Source: G963665185 sp963665185
GTDB taxonomy: Bacteria > Desulfobacterota > Desulfovibrionia > Desulfovibrionales > Desulfovibrionaceae
Length of the DNA stretch: 64,000 nucleotides
Direction: 5' to 3'
Assembly (NCBI GenBank): GCA_963665185.2
Contig: CAXXPO010000018.1
Span: forward strand, 62,001-126,000
The translations under genes were made by a program, and so were the position numbers. Shown piece after piece: positions 16,463 to 25,436 of the stretch (positions are counted from its first letter, which is position 1; each line of letters begins with the position of its first letter). The notes below the pieces were generated by a model. That model saw only the letters and a program-made list of their open reading frames with translations, searched no databases and was not told the origin of the DNA.

Positions 16463-17445
16463 TTAGACCGGGGCCGTCCCGCTTTTTCGGCGCGAGCGGG
16501 CGTTACAGGTCTGGACATAGCTCAGAAGGGATTGCACTTCCTCGGATGCGGGAGCCAGCGACGAAAAGTCCAGCTTATGTTTTCCCGAGTGCTGCATTAT
16601 CAGCTCGAACCCCGTGTGTTCTTTCGGGATGACGCCAGCGAAGAACCACCCCGGTTCGGCTTCGAGCCTGGCCGCCAGTTCTGGGGCGTGGGGCGAGTCG
16701 AGCGGCATGTAGAGGAACAGCGGGGCCAAACCGTTCATGAGGAGTGACAGACTGGTGGCCTGTATTTTTTTGAATGTTTGCGTTCCGTACTCCTCCACAT
16801 GCATCAGTGCGGTGCCGAAGGCCGGTTTGGTTAAGACCTTCAGGCGTCCCGGTGCTGACAAGGATGGAGGGTGCGCCGCGGTTTTGAAGAGCGGCTCCGC
16901 CCCGAGCCGGGTGCAGATGGCGCGGATCATTTTTTCATGGTTGGGCGGAGCGTACAGGGGCAGTTCATTGTTGTGTCGGAACAGCCGGCATTCCACGAGG
17001 ATGCTTTCCCGGTCATGGGATTCGGAAATCTTATTGAATTTTAGCCCCGGAACATCAGCCGCAAGGAACGCACAGTCGGAAAATCCGAAGGAGTGTGAAC
17101 ACTTCTGCGTGTAGGGGTGGCTGGTGACCGCCAGGATGAACGCTCCAAAAAGGTTCATGCGTTTGGCTTCGTCCAGGAGGGCGGCCCAGAGTTTGCTCAT
17201 GCAGCCCAGTCCCCGGCGGCTTGGTTTGGTGAAAGCCAGCCCGAGTTCCGCCATGGCCGGATTCTCTTGGCGTCGAGAAAGGCGCGGTAAAAGGCGTTGC
17301 GTTTGTAATGCCAGAGGATGCTCTGATTCATGGCCTCCAGAAAAAGATCATCCTGACGGTCGGAAGGGTAGGGATCGGGCAGATCGCAAAGTCGCTGCAC
17401 CGCCGCAAGGGCCTGTGCGTCGGGAATGGTTGGGGATGGACGCAT
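16463..17445 (-). pseudogene. Frame-broken chimera: adenylating-enzyme N-terminus joined to a GNAT-like C-terminus
   Basis: Translation should begin at the ATG at 17445, which has an AGGAG site seven bases upstream. The first 60 residues (ending NAFYRAFLDAKR) resemble the start of PaaK/LuxE-type ligases. Near 17255-17270 the coding resemblance switches frame. The downstream frame, open to 16463 (263 residues from an ATG without ribosome site at 17254), begins ENPAMAELGLAFTKPSRRGLG and looks like the second half of a GNAT acetyltransferase followed by an unidentified domain. The first half of the GNAT and the body of the ligase are missing. This fits a deletion that fused two genes. A natural short gene from 17254 remains possible. 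Confidence 0.55.
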
Positions 17446-17494
17446 CGTCTCACTCCTGCTGGTTCATTCTTGGCGGGCATGCCTGGGTCGGGAA

Positions 17495-18763
17495 TCAGTC
17501 GAACCGTTTGTCCAGAATGCGGATTCGTTTGCCGGTGCGGGGATTGACTTTCAGCTGGTCGAAGGCACCCCATTCAACACGGGTGGCATGGATGTGTCCC
17601 GCTTTCTGTTCGTGAAGGAGAGGCTTCCGCTGTTCGTGAAGAGCGGCGATAAGGTCTCGGGACAGCTGTCGGGCATTGTCGGGAGTGCGTTCCACACCGA
17701 GCCGAATGGTCAGGCGGTCCTTGTTGTCAAAGTGCTCCACCACAAGTTGGAAGTCGTGGAGCAGTCCCGTAAGAACCTTGTCGAGGACTGTGCGCACGTC
17801 TTCGGGGTACAGGGTCACCGTACTGATCCGCGCACCGGATTCGGTCCGTCCGAGAATCCTGAACCGCCTGAAGGGGGTGCCGGGAGGGTCGATCCACATG
17901 CCCAGATCGCCTATGGGATAGCGGATTACGGGCATGAGCAGGCGGGATAGATTGGTGGTGTGGAGTATTCCGGGCCGCTCGGTTCCCTCAATGGGCATGC
18001 CGGTCTGTTCGTCCAGAATTTCCAAGATATTGTGACCGTCAAAAGGGCGGTGCTCGTTGAAACCGCACGTTTCGTCGCAGAACCCGAGCAACCCGCCATC
18101 CACGCTGGCATAGCCGATGGAGGCGATGTGGACGCCGGGGAACACGCTTTCCACGAAAGCCCGTTGGTCGTCGTAGAAGGATTCCCCGCCAAAGCGGATA
18201 CGTTCAATCCGCAGGCCCTTGATGTCGTTTTTCGCCACATGGTTGGCAAAGGCGACGATGGAGGTGGGGATTCCGAGGATGGTATTGCCTCCGAAGTCCC
18301 GCATGGTGTGCGCTGTCAAATCGTGGGAAGCGGTGCCGGACAGCGGGAGAAGCGTGACGCTTGTCGGGCAGACGCGCAGGGCCTCGTGGAGGAAGAGGAA
18401 GCTGCTGTAGAGGTCGCCCGCGTAAAAGAGGTTGGCGACCATGTCGCCGTCCCGGAAGCCGTTTCGTTCCTGGAAACGGCCGAACCATCCGGTCATGGAG
18501 TCCCATTCCGCCCTGGTATAGAACGAGTGTTTTGGGTTGCCGGTGGTTCCGCCGCTTTTGAAGATGATTCCGTTGCGGATGGAACCGGTGAGGACACGGT
18601 TGCCCGGTCCGGAAATGTTGGCCTCCCAGAAGGATTTGGGGTCGATGACGGGCAGATCGTAGAGGGAGAAATACTGCGGGTCCACCTCGGCGTAGAGGGA
18701 GTGGTAATAGGGAGAAAGGGATCTGGCGTTAGCAACAACGGTTTCCAACGGGTAGATCTGCAT
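17495..18763 (-). CDS. PaaK/LuxE/CapK-like adenylate-forming enzyme
   Basis: A 422-residue member of the phenylacetate-CoA ligase / acyl-protein synthetase group, which activates carboxylic acids as acyl-AMP. The ATP-binding loop is KSGGTTGNPKHSFYT (about residues 70-84). A YASVDGGLLGFCDE segment and a PVIRYPIGDLGMW segment correspond to later adenylation motifs, and the C-terminal lid domain is present. The start at 18763 has GGAG six bases upstream. The substrate is unknown; the acyl-protein-synthetase (LuxE) and CapK branches are both possible. A second, broken ligase-like start follows downstream. Confidence 0.75.
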   Translation of the reverse strand: MQIYPLETVVANARSLSPYYHSLYAEVDPQYFSLYDLPVIDPKSFWEANISGPGNRVLTGSIRNGIIFKSGGTTGNPKHSFYTRAEWDSMTGWFGRFQERNGFRDGDMVANLFYAGDLYSSFLFLHEALRVCPTSVTLLPLSGTASHDLTAHTMRDFGGNTILGIPTSIVAFANHVAKNDIKGLRIERIRFGGESFYDDQRAFVESVFPGVHIASIGYASVDGGLLGFCDETCGFNEHRPFDGHNILEILDEQTGMPIEGTERPGILHTTNLSRLLMPVIRYPIGDLGMWIDPPGTPFRRFRILGRTESGARISTVTLYPEDVRTVLDKVLTGLLHDFQLVVEHFDNKDRLTIRLGVERTPDNARQLSRDLIAALHEQRKPLLHEQKAGHIHATRVEWGAFDQLKVNPRTGKRIRILDKRFD

Positions 18764-19177
18764 CTGAGGCTCCGTATTTTCTCTCGACTTTAGCACATGG
18801 CGACTTGCGGAAACAAGTGGGGAACAGCATATATACGGTTGCTGATTCAACCCGCATATTGCGCGAAGGAATGGCGGGTAGTTCTATTTCCAATAATAGA
18901 TTTCAGAACACTCGCCATGACAACAGGACCTTTTCCACCTTGTCGCGGTCCGGCTTGGTCCGGGATAGCCGGAGTCTCATCCTGAAACACGGGGAACTTT
19001 GGGAGAGGGGCGTCCAATATCTGGAAAAAAGAAGAAAATACTTCCAGATAAAGCCCGGGGCGGCCACGGTAAGCCGTCGGCCCGCCGTTGATCCGAATGA
19101 GAAACCCCCGGCTTTGGCCGGGGGTTTCTTTATGGGAAAAGGAGTGCTGAGCGGAGAGAAGCCGCTCAGCGTATCTT
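18764..19177. other. Intergenic region between PaaK-like gene and deaD
   Basis: A 414-base spacer. It contains two hairpins downstream of deaD (19101-19128 and 19146-19170). The remaining AT-balanced stretch from 18764 to 19095 presumably holds the promoter of the ligase gene. Open frames here lack ribosome sites and family similarity. Confidence 0.4.
19101..19128. terminator. Bidirectional intrinsic terminator downstream of deaD
   Basis: GAAACCCCCGGC and GCCGGGGGTTTC form a perfect 12-bp stem with a four-base loop. The outer AAA/TTT pairs give a short T-run on each strand. A second hairpin, 19146-19154 with 19162-19170, lies nearer the deaD stop. Confidence 0.8.
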
Positions 19178-20743
19178 TTACTTGAAGTAAACCAGCGGAC
19201 GGCGGTCGTCATTGTCGCGGTTGAGTGAACGCACCAGACGGTCCACTTCGCGCGGGGGAACGCTGAATGTTGCGTATTTGTCGTACAGGCGAACATTCTG
19301 GATTTTGAACTGCGGAAGCTGGGATTTTTTTGAAATGAATTCCACGAGTTTGCGCGGAGTCATGCCATGGGCGCGGCCCATGGCGATATTGAGCTTGCGG
19401 CTTCCAATAGCAGCGGGTTTCGCAGACGCCACGCTGATTTCCTTGTAGCTGCTCTTGTCCAGTTCGTTGCCGAAGGCATGTTTCAACAGGGCAGCCACAA
19501 GATCCTGGGCATCGCGGTCTTCAAGAAGTTCGCGGGCCATGGCGGAATGTGCGGAATGGTCTTCTTCGGCCAAGATTGCATCAAGTTCAGCGCAAATTCT
19601 GGATTTTTTGCTGTAAATGACGTCTTCAATGCGCGGCAAGGGTTCTTTTTCGATTTTGAACCCGGCGTTACGAGCAATAAACATGAGTCTGCGGAATTCG
19701 TTGGGGGCGATCAGGGTCACGGCGGCTCCTTGCTTGCCTGCGCGACCGGTGCGGCCCACTCGGTGGGTATAGGTTTCGCTGTCCTGGGGGAGAGCGAAAT
19801 TCACCACATGGGTAAGGTCGGGCACATCAATACCGCGGGCTGCAACGTCTGTAGCCACCAGAATGGATATGCGGCGCTTGCGGAAGCGTCCCAGGATTTC
19901 TTCTCGCCGATTTTGCGCCAGATCGCCATGGATGGGAGCTGCCGGGTAGCCCCGTTCGGAAAGACGCTGGGCCACAAGGTCGGTATCCGCCTTGGTGCGG
20001 CAGAAGACCAGACCGTAAAAGTCCGGGTCGGCGTCAATTACGCGGGAGAGCGCCTCAAAACGGTCCGCATCATACATTTCATGAAAGACCTGTCTGGTCA
20101 GCGGCGCTGTGTCGCGTTGCGGTTTCACCGAGACCAATTCGTATTTTTCCATGAACTCTTCGGCGATGCGCATAACCTCTCGGGGCATGGTCGCGGAAAA
20201 GAACAAGGTGTTCCGGTCTGGGCCGGCCTGTGACAAAATGGCCCGGACATCGTCAATGAAGCCCATGTTGCACATTTCGTCGGCTTCATCGAGAATGAAA
20301 TATTTGAGGTGCTCCAGGTTTAGGCTTCCCCGGTCCAGATGGTCCAGAATACGCCCCGGTGTGCCAACGACAACATCGACGCCTCGCCGCAGGCTTTTAA
20401 GCTGCAGATGGATTGATTGTCCTCCATATACGGGGAGGACGCGCAGACGTTTTTTCCCTTTGAGGGATTGGATTTCATCTGAAACCTGAAGAGCCAGTTC
20501 ACGTGTAGGCGTGAGAATGAGCGCCTGGACCACGCCTGCATCTTCTGCGACGCGTTCAATGATCGGCAGGCCAAAGGCTGCGGTTTTTCCTGTTCCTGTG
20601 GAGGCCTGGCCTATGATGCTGGTTCCGCCTTGCAGAAGCAGCGGGATCGTACGTTCCTGAATGGGAGTAGGAGCGGTAAAACCTTTTTTTTCAAGTGCTT
20701 CAAGCACGTTGGCCGAAAGTCCGAGAGATTGGAAATCGTTCAT
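19178..20743 (-). CDS. DEAD-box RNA helicase with DbpA-type RNA-binding domain
   Basis: A 521-residue ATP-dependent RNA helicase of the DeaD/CsdA group, active in ribosome assembly and mRNA turnover. Core motifs appear in order: Q motif (FTAPTPIQERTIP), Walker A (ASTGTGKT), PTRELA, the DEAD box (LDEADEMCNMGF), SAT, and the RGIDVPD and HRVGRTGRAG motifs of the second RecA domain. The C-terminus (about 445-515) matches the DbpA RNA-binding fold, with RAHGMTPRKLVEF. The short untranslated leader contains a terminator-like hairpin. Confidence 0.93.
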   Translation of the reverse strand: MNDFQSLGLSANVLEALEKKGFTAPTPIQERTIPLLLQGGTSIIGQASTGTGKTAAFGLPIIERVAEDAGVVQALILTPTRELALQVSDEIQSLKGKKRLRVLPVYGGQSIHLQLKSLRRGVDVVVGTPGRILDHLDRGSLNLEHLKYFILDEADEMCNMGFIDDVRAILSQAGPDRNTLFFSATMPREVMRIAEEFMEKYELVSVKPQRDTAPLTRQVFHEMYDADRFEALSRVIDADPDFYGLVFCRTKADTDLVAQRLSERGYPAAPIHGDLAQNRREEILGRFRKRRISILVATDVAARGIDVPDLTHVVNFALPQDSETYTHRVGRTGRAGKQGAAVTLIAPNEFRRLMFIARNAGFKIEKEPLPRIEDVIYSKKSRICAELDAILAEEDHSAHSAMARELLEDRDAQDLVAALLKHAFGNELDKSSYKEISVASAKPAAIGSRKLNIAMGRAHGMTPRKLVEFISKKSQLPQFKIQNVRLYDKYATFSVPPREVDRLVRSLNRDNDDRRPLVYFK

Positions 20744-21123
20744 GTGATCCTTGCCCTTGGTGGGCGGTATGCAGAAAAAAAACCGGCTTGGTTGCCGGTG
20801 GTGGGTAGATAGACAAAAAATTGAGCCTGACGGCTTGGTGTTCGGGTATTATGCATTTTGCTTTCTGTCAAGATAAAAATGAAAGCTGCAGAGAATATTT
20901 GTTGATAAAAAAAGACTTTTTACTAGCGGAAACAAGGAGCCTCATGAAAAATGAGCCTCTGCCCACTTTTTTTCAGAGTCGAGGCTCTCGTATTTCGTAA
21001 AGCCATAAAGAGGTCATCCTGTGTCTGATGAACCAGGCGGAATTCTAGCGGGGATGGAAACGCTTCTGCAACGCAAAAGCTGATTTACAACCAGAACGGA
21101 AGCATCCGACAGTGATTTCGTTT
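20744..21123. other. Intergenic leader region upstream of deaD
   Basis: A 380-base spacer, AT-rich between 20800 and 20960. It holds the leader terminator at 20775-20799 and a TTGACA on the minus strand near 20865, for which no well-spaced -10 is evident. A CTCAT-N5-ATGAG and GAGCCTC/GAGGCTC structured patch lies at about 20950-20995. No gene is supported. Confidence 0.4.
20775..20799 (-). terminator. Terminator-like hairpin in the deaD leader
   Basis: On the minus strand ACCGGC and GCCGGT form a six-bp stem with a six-base loop, followed by eight T residues (complement of A at 20775-20782). It ends about 30 bases before the deaD start codon, so it would stop transcripts before the gene unless bypassed. 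The stem is short, so termination may be partial or conditional. Confidence 0.55.
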
Positions 21124-21981
21124 TTACTGAAACATCATGCACTTATCATGCTGCTGATCTTTTCTTGTTCCTGCCATTATAATGCCTTGCTCCCCTCGCA
21201 CCTCCATATGGCGCAAAAGATGGTTGTCGTCCAGAAGTTGTACAGCCTGCCTCAGATGTTCGATTGTTTTTTTCCTGGGTTGCGTTTGAAGCCCGGCCAG
21301 ACTTCGCATCCGGTTGATATTCATATAGAATCGCCCGCCATTGGCCCAGGATACGGCATGAAGCCATTTTGCCAGACCATTTCTTCCCAGTGAGGCGCGC
21401 TCCTGTAAAAAAACCCGTAAGCCGGGAATATTTTTGAATGTGTCGCGAACAATTGGATGAAGCTCTAAGAGACATGTTTCCTTTTTGGCGTCCAGAAGAA
21501 GCTTGTTGACCGGTTGCAGGCTCAGACGGTAGCGGGTGTTGTACACCTCCAGGCGGGCCTGTTCCAGACGATGCAGGGATGTCAGTACTTTTTCTCGTCC
21601 TGCTTTTCCGGGACGAAACTTCAGATTTTGTACGATTTCTTTGAAGCCAAGGCGAATGCCATTGCTGGCCAGCCCACCGGATTCAATCGCCTCCCCGAAA
21701 CAGGCCAGCAGAACATCAAGGTCAGCCTGGTCGAATTGTTCGCCGGTGAAGGCCAATTTGCGGGATCTGGAAATCGTTTCCAGAGGCAGCTTTGCCATGC
21801 CTTTTCGTTGTCGCATGTACATTGCCGGAAAAAGGTCGGAGGCCAGAAAGAACAGGGGGGTGAACTTGAGAAAACGATTTTCGGACGGCGTGATTCCATG
21901 TGCGCTGACGCGCCGTTGCGCGTAGATTCCACCTGCGTACCAACAAGGGTTTCCGAAGTTTTCGTCGCCGGCAAAGATCAT
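21124..21981 (-). CDS. TrfA-like replication initiator protein
   Basis: A 285-residue protein whose middle and C-terminal parts recall plasmid replication initiators of the TrfA type: a KLAFTGEQFDQADLDVLL segment (about residues 77-95) like the conserved YTG-x-LDQxDLDV region, then two predicted winged-helix units. The ATG at 21981 follows GGAGGA by six bases, and the upstream in-frame extension is rejected. It sits 76 bases after flxA on the same strand. No iterons, partition genes or plasmid genes are visible nearby. The call rests on pattern memory, so DNA-binding function is likelier than active replication. Confidence 0.55.
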   Translation of the reverse strand: MIFAGDENFGNPCWYAGGIYAQRRVSAHGITPSENRFLKFTPLFFLASDLFPAMYMRQRKGMAKLPLETISRSRKLAFTGEQFDQADLDVLLACFGEAIESGGLASNGIRLGFKEIVQNLKFRPGKAGREKVLTSLHRLEQARLEVYNTRYRLSLQPVNKLLLDAKKETCLLELHPIVRDTFKNIPGLRVFLQERASLGRNGLAKWLHAVSWANGGRFYMNINRMRSLAGLQTQPRKKTIEHLRQAVQLLDDNHLLRHMEVRGEQGIIMAGTRKDQQHDKCMMFQ

Positions 21982-22057
21982 GTGTGTCCTCCGCCCTGTT
22001 CCTCTCGTCAACACTTTTGTTGCCTTAATGGGGATGGAACATTTTTGGGTCGTTCCC

Positions 22058-22897
22058 TCACAATTCGTCAGGAAGGCCCCGCAGTTCGGCGTAATTGAAG
22101 ACTGGGCCATCCACGCATACGTATTTGGTTCCGATATTGCAGCGTCCGCATAGTCCCACCCCGCATTTCATGCGTTTTTCCAGGGTGGTGATAATCTGTT
22201 CGTCGGCAAACCCCAATTTTTTCAGGGCCTGGATGGTGAATTTTATCATGATGGGAGGACCGCAGGTGATGGCCACTGTATTTTCCGGCGACGGAGCCAT
22301 TGTTTCGGTCAGCACGTTGGGGATGAGCCCCACCTTGTGTTTCCAGTCTTTGGACGGATTGTCTATGGTCAGCACGGTAGTCATGTCACTACGTTCCAAC
22401 CAGTCCGGGAGTTCGTATTTAAAAGCCATGTCCACAGGACTGCGCGCACCGTAGAGGAGGGATATGTCGCCGTAGTCCCGGCGGTTGTCGAGCATGAACA
22501 ACAGCAGGGTTCGCAATGGCGCCATGCCGATGCCGCCGCCTACAAAGACGATGTTTTTTCCCTTCATATCGTTGTAGGGAAACCAGTTGCCCAGCGGGGC
22601 ACGTACACCAATATGGTCGCCTTTCTTGAGTTTGTGCAAACGTGTCGTGACTTCACCCACCTGCATCACGGAAAATTGCAGGTAATCCATGCGCGTTGGC
22701 GAGGAGTTGATGACAAAGGTTGATTCCCCCACGCCGAACAGGGAGAGCTGTCCGACCTGCCCAGGCTCAAAATGGAAGTTCTTCATGCGTTCTTCGTTGT
22801 TCAGCACGAGGCGGAATGTCTTGATATTGGGGGTTTCGTCCACAACTTCTTGAACAGTTGCCAGATCCGGCAGATAGACATTGGGCATCTCAGTCAT
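22058..22897 (-). CDS. flxA: FlxA, FAD/NAD(P)-binding oxidoreductase subunit
   Basis: A 279-residue flavoprotein related to dihydroorotate dehydrogenase electron-transfer and sulfhydrogenase gamma subunits. In the Flx-Hdr complex it is proposed to oxidise or reduce NAD(H). The N-terminal FAD domain spans residues 1-100, the NAD domain begins with VFVGGGIGMAPLRTLL (near residue 113), and a C-terminal [2Fe-2S] cysteine set reads CGVGLCGRCNIG...C. The ATG at 22897 has AGGAGG at six bases and overlaps the flxB stop by eight bases. It is the last gene of the adh-hdr-flx run. Confidence 0.88.
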   Translation of the reverse strand: MTEMPNVYLPDLATVQEVVDETPNIKTFRLVLNNEERMKNFHFEPGQVGQLSLFGVGESTFVINSSPTRMDYLQFSVMQVGEVTTRLHKLKKGDHIGVRAPLGNWFPYNDMKGKNIVFVGGGIGMAPLRTLLLFMLDNRRDYGDISLLYGARSPVDMAFKYELPDWLERSDMTTVLTIDNPSKDWKHKVGLIPNVLTETMAPSPENTVAITCGPPIMIKFTIQALKKLGFADEQIITTLEKRMKCGVGLCGRCNIGTKYVCVDGPVFNYAELRGLPDEL

Positions 22898-23972
22898 TGA
22901 TGGCCTCCTTGGCGGGTGCGGCGGCGCGTTTCCTGGCTTTATGCAGAACATCGCGAATGTCCATGGAGGCAGGGCAGCTGCGGATGCAGCGGCCACAGCC
23001 GACACAGGCGAATTCCCCGTGTATTTCCGGATAGTAGGCGAACTTATGTCCTACGCGGTTCCTGTATCTGTGAGCCTTTGTGGGACGCGGGTTATGTCCG
23101 CTGCCTTCCAGTGTGAAGTTGTAGGACATGCAATTGTCCCAGGTGCGGATGCGTTTTCCCTGGTTGCCCCTGGCTTCATCCGTAATGCTGAAACAATAAC
23201 AACTTGGACAGAGGTAAGCGCAGGCTCCGCAGCTTACGCACTGGGCGGAGGCTTCATTCCAGAAGTCCAGGTCGTCAAACAGTCCGGCCAGGATGATCGG
23301 CATGTCAGCCAGTTCCGGGGTGTTTCCCAGGGCAGTACGTGCCGCATCCTTGGCGCTCGCAGCCTCGGCAATATGTTGCTTGGAAGATTTTTCGAAAAAT
23401 CCTTTGCCCATAAGGTCGCCAGCCCTGTCTGTGAGTACATCGACCACGAACCCGTTTTCCACCGGGGTAAACAGGTAGTCTGCCCCGGCAGTATTGGCTG
23501 GATCTCCTCCGGTCCAATTGCAGAAGCAGCCGGAAGCGGGGTTTACACAGGCCAGAGCGGCCAGCACCGTGTTTTCGCGTCGTTTGACATAATAGGCATC
23601 CGGCCGCTTGCCTGCTGCGTAAACCTTGTCGAAAACTTCCAGCCCACGTACGTCGCAGGGGCGGACGCCGAACACCAGCGTTGGCAGGGATGATGGTCCG
23701 GGAAGATCCTCGTCAATTTTCAGCACGGTCCGATCCGGGTGTTCCGCATCCTTGATATATGAGTAGTGCATCAGGGTCTCGCAGGCAGGAAAGACTGCTT
23801 CCTTTGGTGATGTTGTGGGCAGGTGCGTAAGTTCTATGTCTTTGGACTCGGACAAGGGCCGGAAGAGAATGGCATTGTCTTCGTGCGTGGGAGCGAGAAC
23901 GCGGTGAGTCGTTTGCAGAGACTTCAACCAGGGCCGCAGTTGATTTTTGTGCAGGAACATGGGGGCAGCCAT
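22890..23972 (-). CDS. flxB: FlxB, iron-sulfur subunit
   Basis: A 360-residue subunit related to the hydrogenase/sulfhydrogenase beta family. Its C-terminal half holds two four-cysteine clusters typical of [4Fe-4S] ferredoxin folds: CVSCGACAYLCP and CVGCGRCIRSCP. Near the middle FGVRPCDVRGLEVFD is a family hallmark. Translation starts at the ATG at 23972, which shares one base with the flxC stop (TAATG). Assignment as FlxB rather than FlxC follows the gene order flxA-B-C-D known from Desulfovibrio. Confidence 0.82.
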   Translation of the reverse strand: MAAPMFLHKNQLRPWLKSLQTTHRVLAPTHEDNAILFRPLSESKDIELTHLPTTSPKEAVFPACETLMHYSYIKDAEHPDRTVLKIDEDLPGPSSLPTLVFGVRPCDVRGLEVFDKVYAAGKRPDAYYVKRRENTVLAALACVNPASGCFCNWTGGDPANTAGADYLFTPVENGFVVDVLTDRAGDLMGKGFFEKSSKQHIAEAASAKDAARTALGNTPELADMPIILAGLFDDLDFWNEASAQCVSCGACAYLCPSCYCFSITDEARGNQGKRIRTWDNCMSYNFTLEGSGHNPRPTKAHRYRNRVGHKFAYYPEIHGEFACVGCGRCIRSCPASMDIRDVLHKARKRAAAPAKEAIND

Positions 23973-24931
23973 TACCAGCTCCTCTCTTTGATGTTCTGTT
24001 CTTCTTCCTTGAATGAGAAGAGGGGCGGTGTTGCTTCTGGGTCCAGTCCGGCCTGGTAGTCGAATATCCGTTTGATTTCCCTGTTCAGTTTTTGTTTCAG
24101 GACGAGAATGGGAATATCTACTGGGCAGGCGCGTTCGCATTCACCGCATTCCGTGCAGCGGCCCGCAGTGTGCATGGCATGCATGACCTGGAACATGAGT
24201 TTTTCCCTGGGCGTGTCGTCCTGACTTATCCAGTGCGGATCCCGACTTTGTGCTGCGCAGTGATCGCGGCATACGCACAGGGGGCAGACGCTTCGGCAGG
24301 CGTAACAGCGGATGCAGCGTTGCATCTGTTCCTGCCAAAACTGGAACCGCTCGTCGAATCCCATGTTTTCCAGTACTTGCAATGTATCCTTTTGCCCGTT
24401 CCTTTCTATAATCGGCGGGTCTCCCGCCTGGCCGATGAAGTGGTCGGAAAGTACGGCATCGGGATATGCGCAGCTGGCACACTTGTCTGCCAGCACGGTT
24501 TCCGTCTGGAATACGTATTGAGTCCCGTCCGCCTTGATGTGCACATCTTTGTTTTTAATATCTAATGATTCAAGTCGATTGTAGCCGCCAAGCAGTCGTT
24601 CGATTTTGGACAGATCCACCACTCCGCTGCAATGCAGCCCAAAGATGGTTATGTCCTCGCGATTGATGAGGTTTTCCTGCAACAGTTCCACTACGGACCG
24701 GCTGTCGCAGCCCTTGACCACGATTCCTATTTTTTTTCCCTTCAATCCGGGCAGGTATGTGGCTAGATTGTGGACGCTCAGGGGGCCCCAGGCGAGTTCT
24801 TCCAGGTCGGTCTCTTCGCGTACGAATAAGGGGGCATACAAGGCGTCCCGTCCATGACCCCAGGCCATGACCAACTCCAGCCCAGGCAATGCGCTCCGGA
24901 TGGCTTCTTTAAGTTCTGTCAGTTCAGACAC
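23972..24931 (-). CDS. flxC: FlxC, iron-sulfur subunit
   Basis: A 319-residue protein with a GIVVKGCDSRSVVELLQE segment (FrhB/hydrogenase-beta-like) near residue 80 and two C-terminal four-cysteine motifs, CIRCYACRSVCP and CTECGECERACP. A further CASC...C set sits in the middle. The best start is GTG at 24931 (VSELTELKEA), which has GGAGG eight bases upstream; an ATG at 24997 would lie inside flxD and lacks a ribosome site. It lies between flxD and flxB with tight spacing. Confidence 0.82.
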   Translation of the reverse strand: MSELTELKEAIRSALPGLELVMAWGHGRDALYAPLFVREETDLEELAWGPLSVHNLATYLPGLKGKKIGIVVKGCDSRSVVELLQENLINREDITIFGLHCSGVVDLSKIERLLGGYNRLESLDIKNKDVHIKADGTQYVFQTETVLADKCASCAYPDAVLSDHFIGQAGDPPIIERNGQKDTLQVLENMGFDERFQFWQEQMQRCIRCYACRSVCPLCVCRDHCAAQSRDPHWISQDDTPREKLMFQVMHAMHTAGRCTECGECERACPVDIPILVLKQKLNREIKRIFDYQAGLDPEATPPLFSFKEEEQNIKERSW

Positions 24932-24950
24932 GTGGTTAACCTCCGTCAAA

Positions 24951-25436
24951 TCAAACGCACGTTGGCGGCTGCATGGATGAAGCGGCGAGTTTCGCAAGTT
25001 CCCGGGCAGACTCGCCAGGTGCGAATTTCTGGATGGGGCCGAGTTTGTGGACTTCTTCCGTGAAGGTATGCACCACGCTTTGCCAGCGTTTTCCCTCCGA
25101 GGCGGAGACCCAGGTGTAGGCGAAACGGGCGGGATCGATTCCTAGGACCGGTAGGAACGACAACAGGACTTCCAGGCGGCGGCGGGCATAGAAGTTGCCC
25201 TCCGAGTAGTGGCAGTCTCGGGGGTGGCAACCGGAGACCAGTACCCCATCCGCCCCGGAGAGAAACGCTTTGACGACAAACAATGGATTCATTCTGCCCG
25301 TGCATGGCAGGCGGATGACGCGCAGGTCAGTGGGTTGGGAAAAACGTCCCACACCTGCTGTATCCGCACCTCCGTACGAGCACCAGTTGCACAGAAAACC
25401 GACTATGCGCAGTTCCTTGGGGTCTACAGCGGACAT
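24951..25436 (-). CDS. flxD: FlxD, MvhD/FrhD-family iron-sulfur protein
   Basis: A 161-residue member of the MvhD family, which passes electrons from a hydrogenase or flavin module to HdrA. The [2Fe-2S] cysteine pattern is visible as CNWCSYGGAD (residues 16-25), RLPCTGRMNP (42-51) and SGCHPRDCHYSEGN (68-81). Its ATG lies inside the end of hdrA (13-base overlap), which ties its translation to that of HdrA. Confidence 0.9.
   Translation of the reverse strand: MSAVDPKELRIVGFLCNWCSYGGADTAGVGRFSQPTDLRVIRLPCTGRMNPLFVVKAFLSGADGVLVSGCHPRDCHYSEGNFYARRRLEVLLSFLPVLGIDPARFAYTWVSASEGKRWQSVVHTFTEEVHKLGPIQKFAPGESARELAKLAASSMQPPTCV

Noticed and set aside
18805..19185. Plus-strand frame of 126 codons
   Set aside because: It runs through the deaD terminators into the end of deaD, with no ribosome site or similarity.
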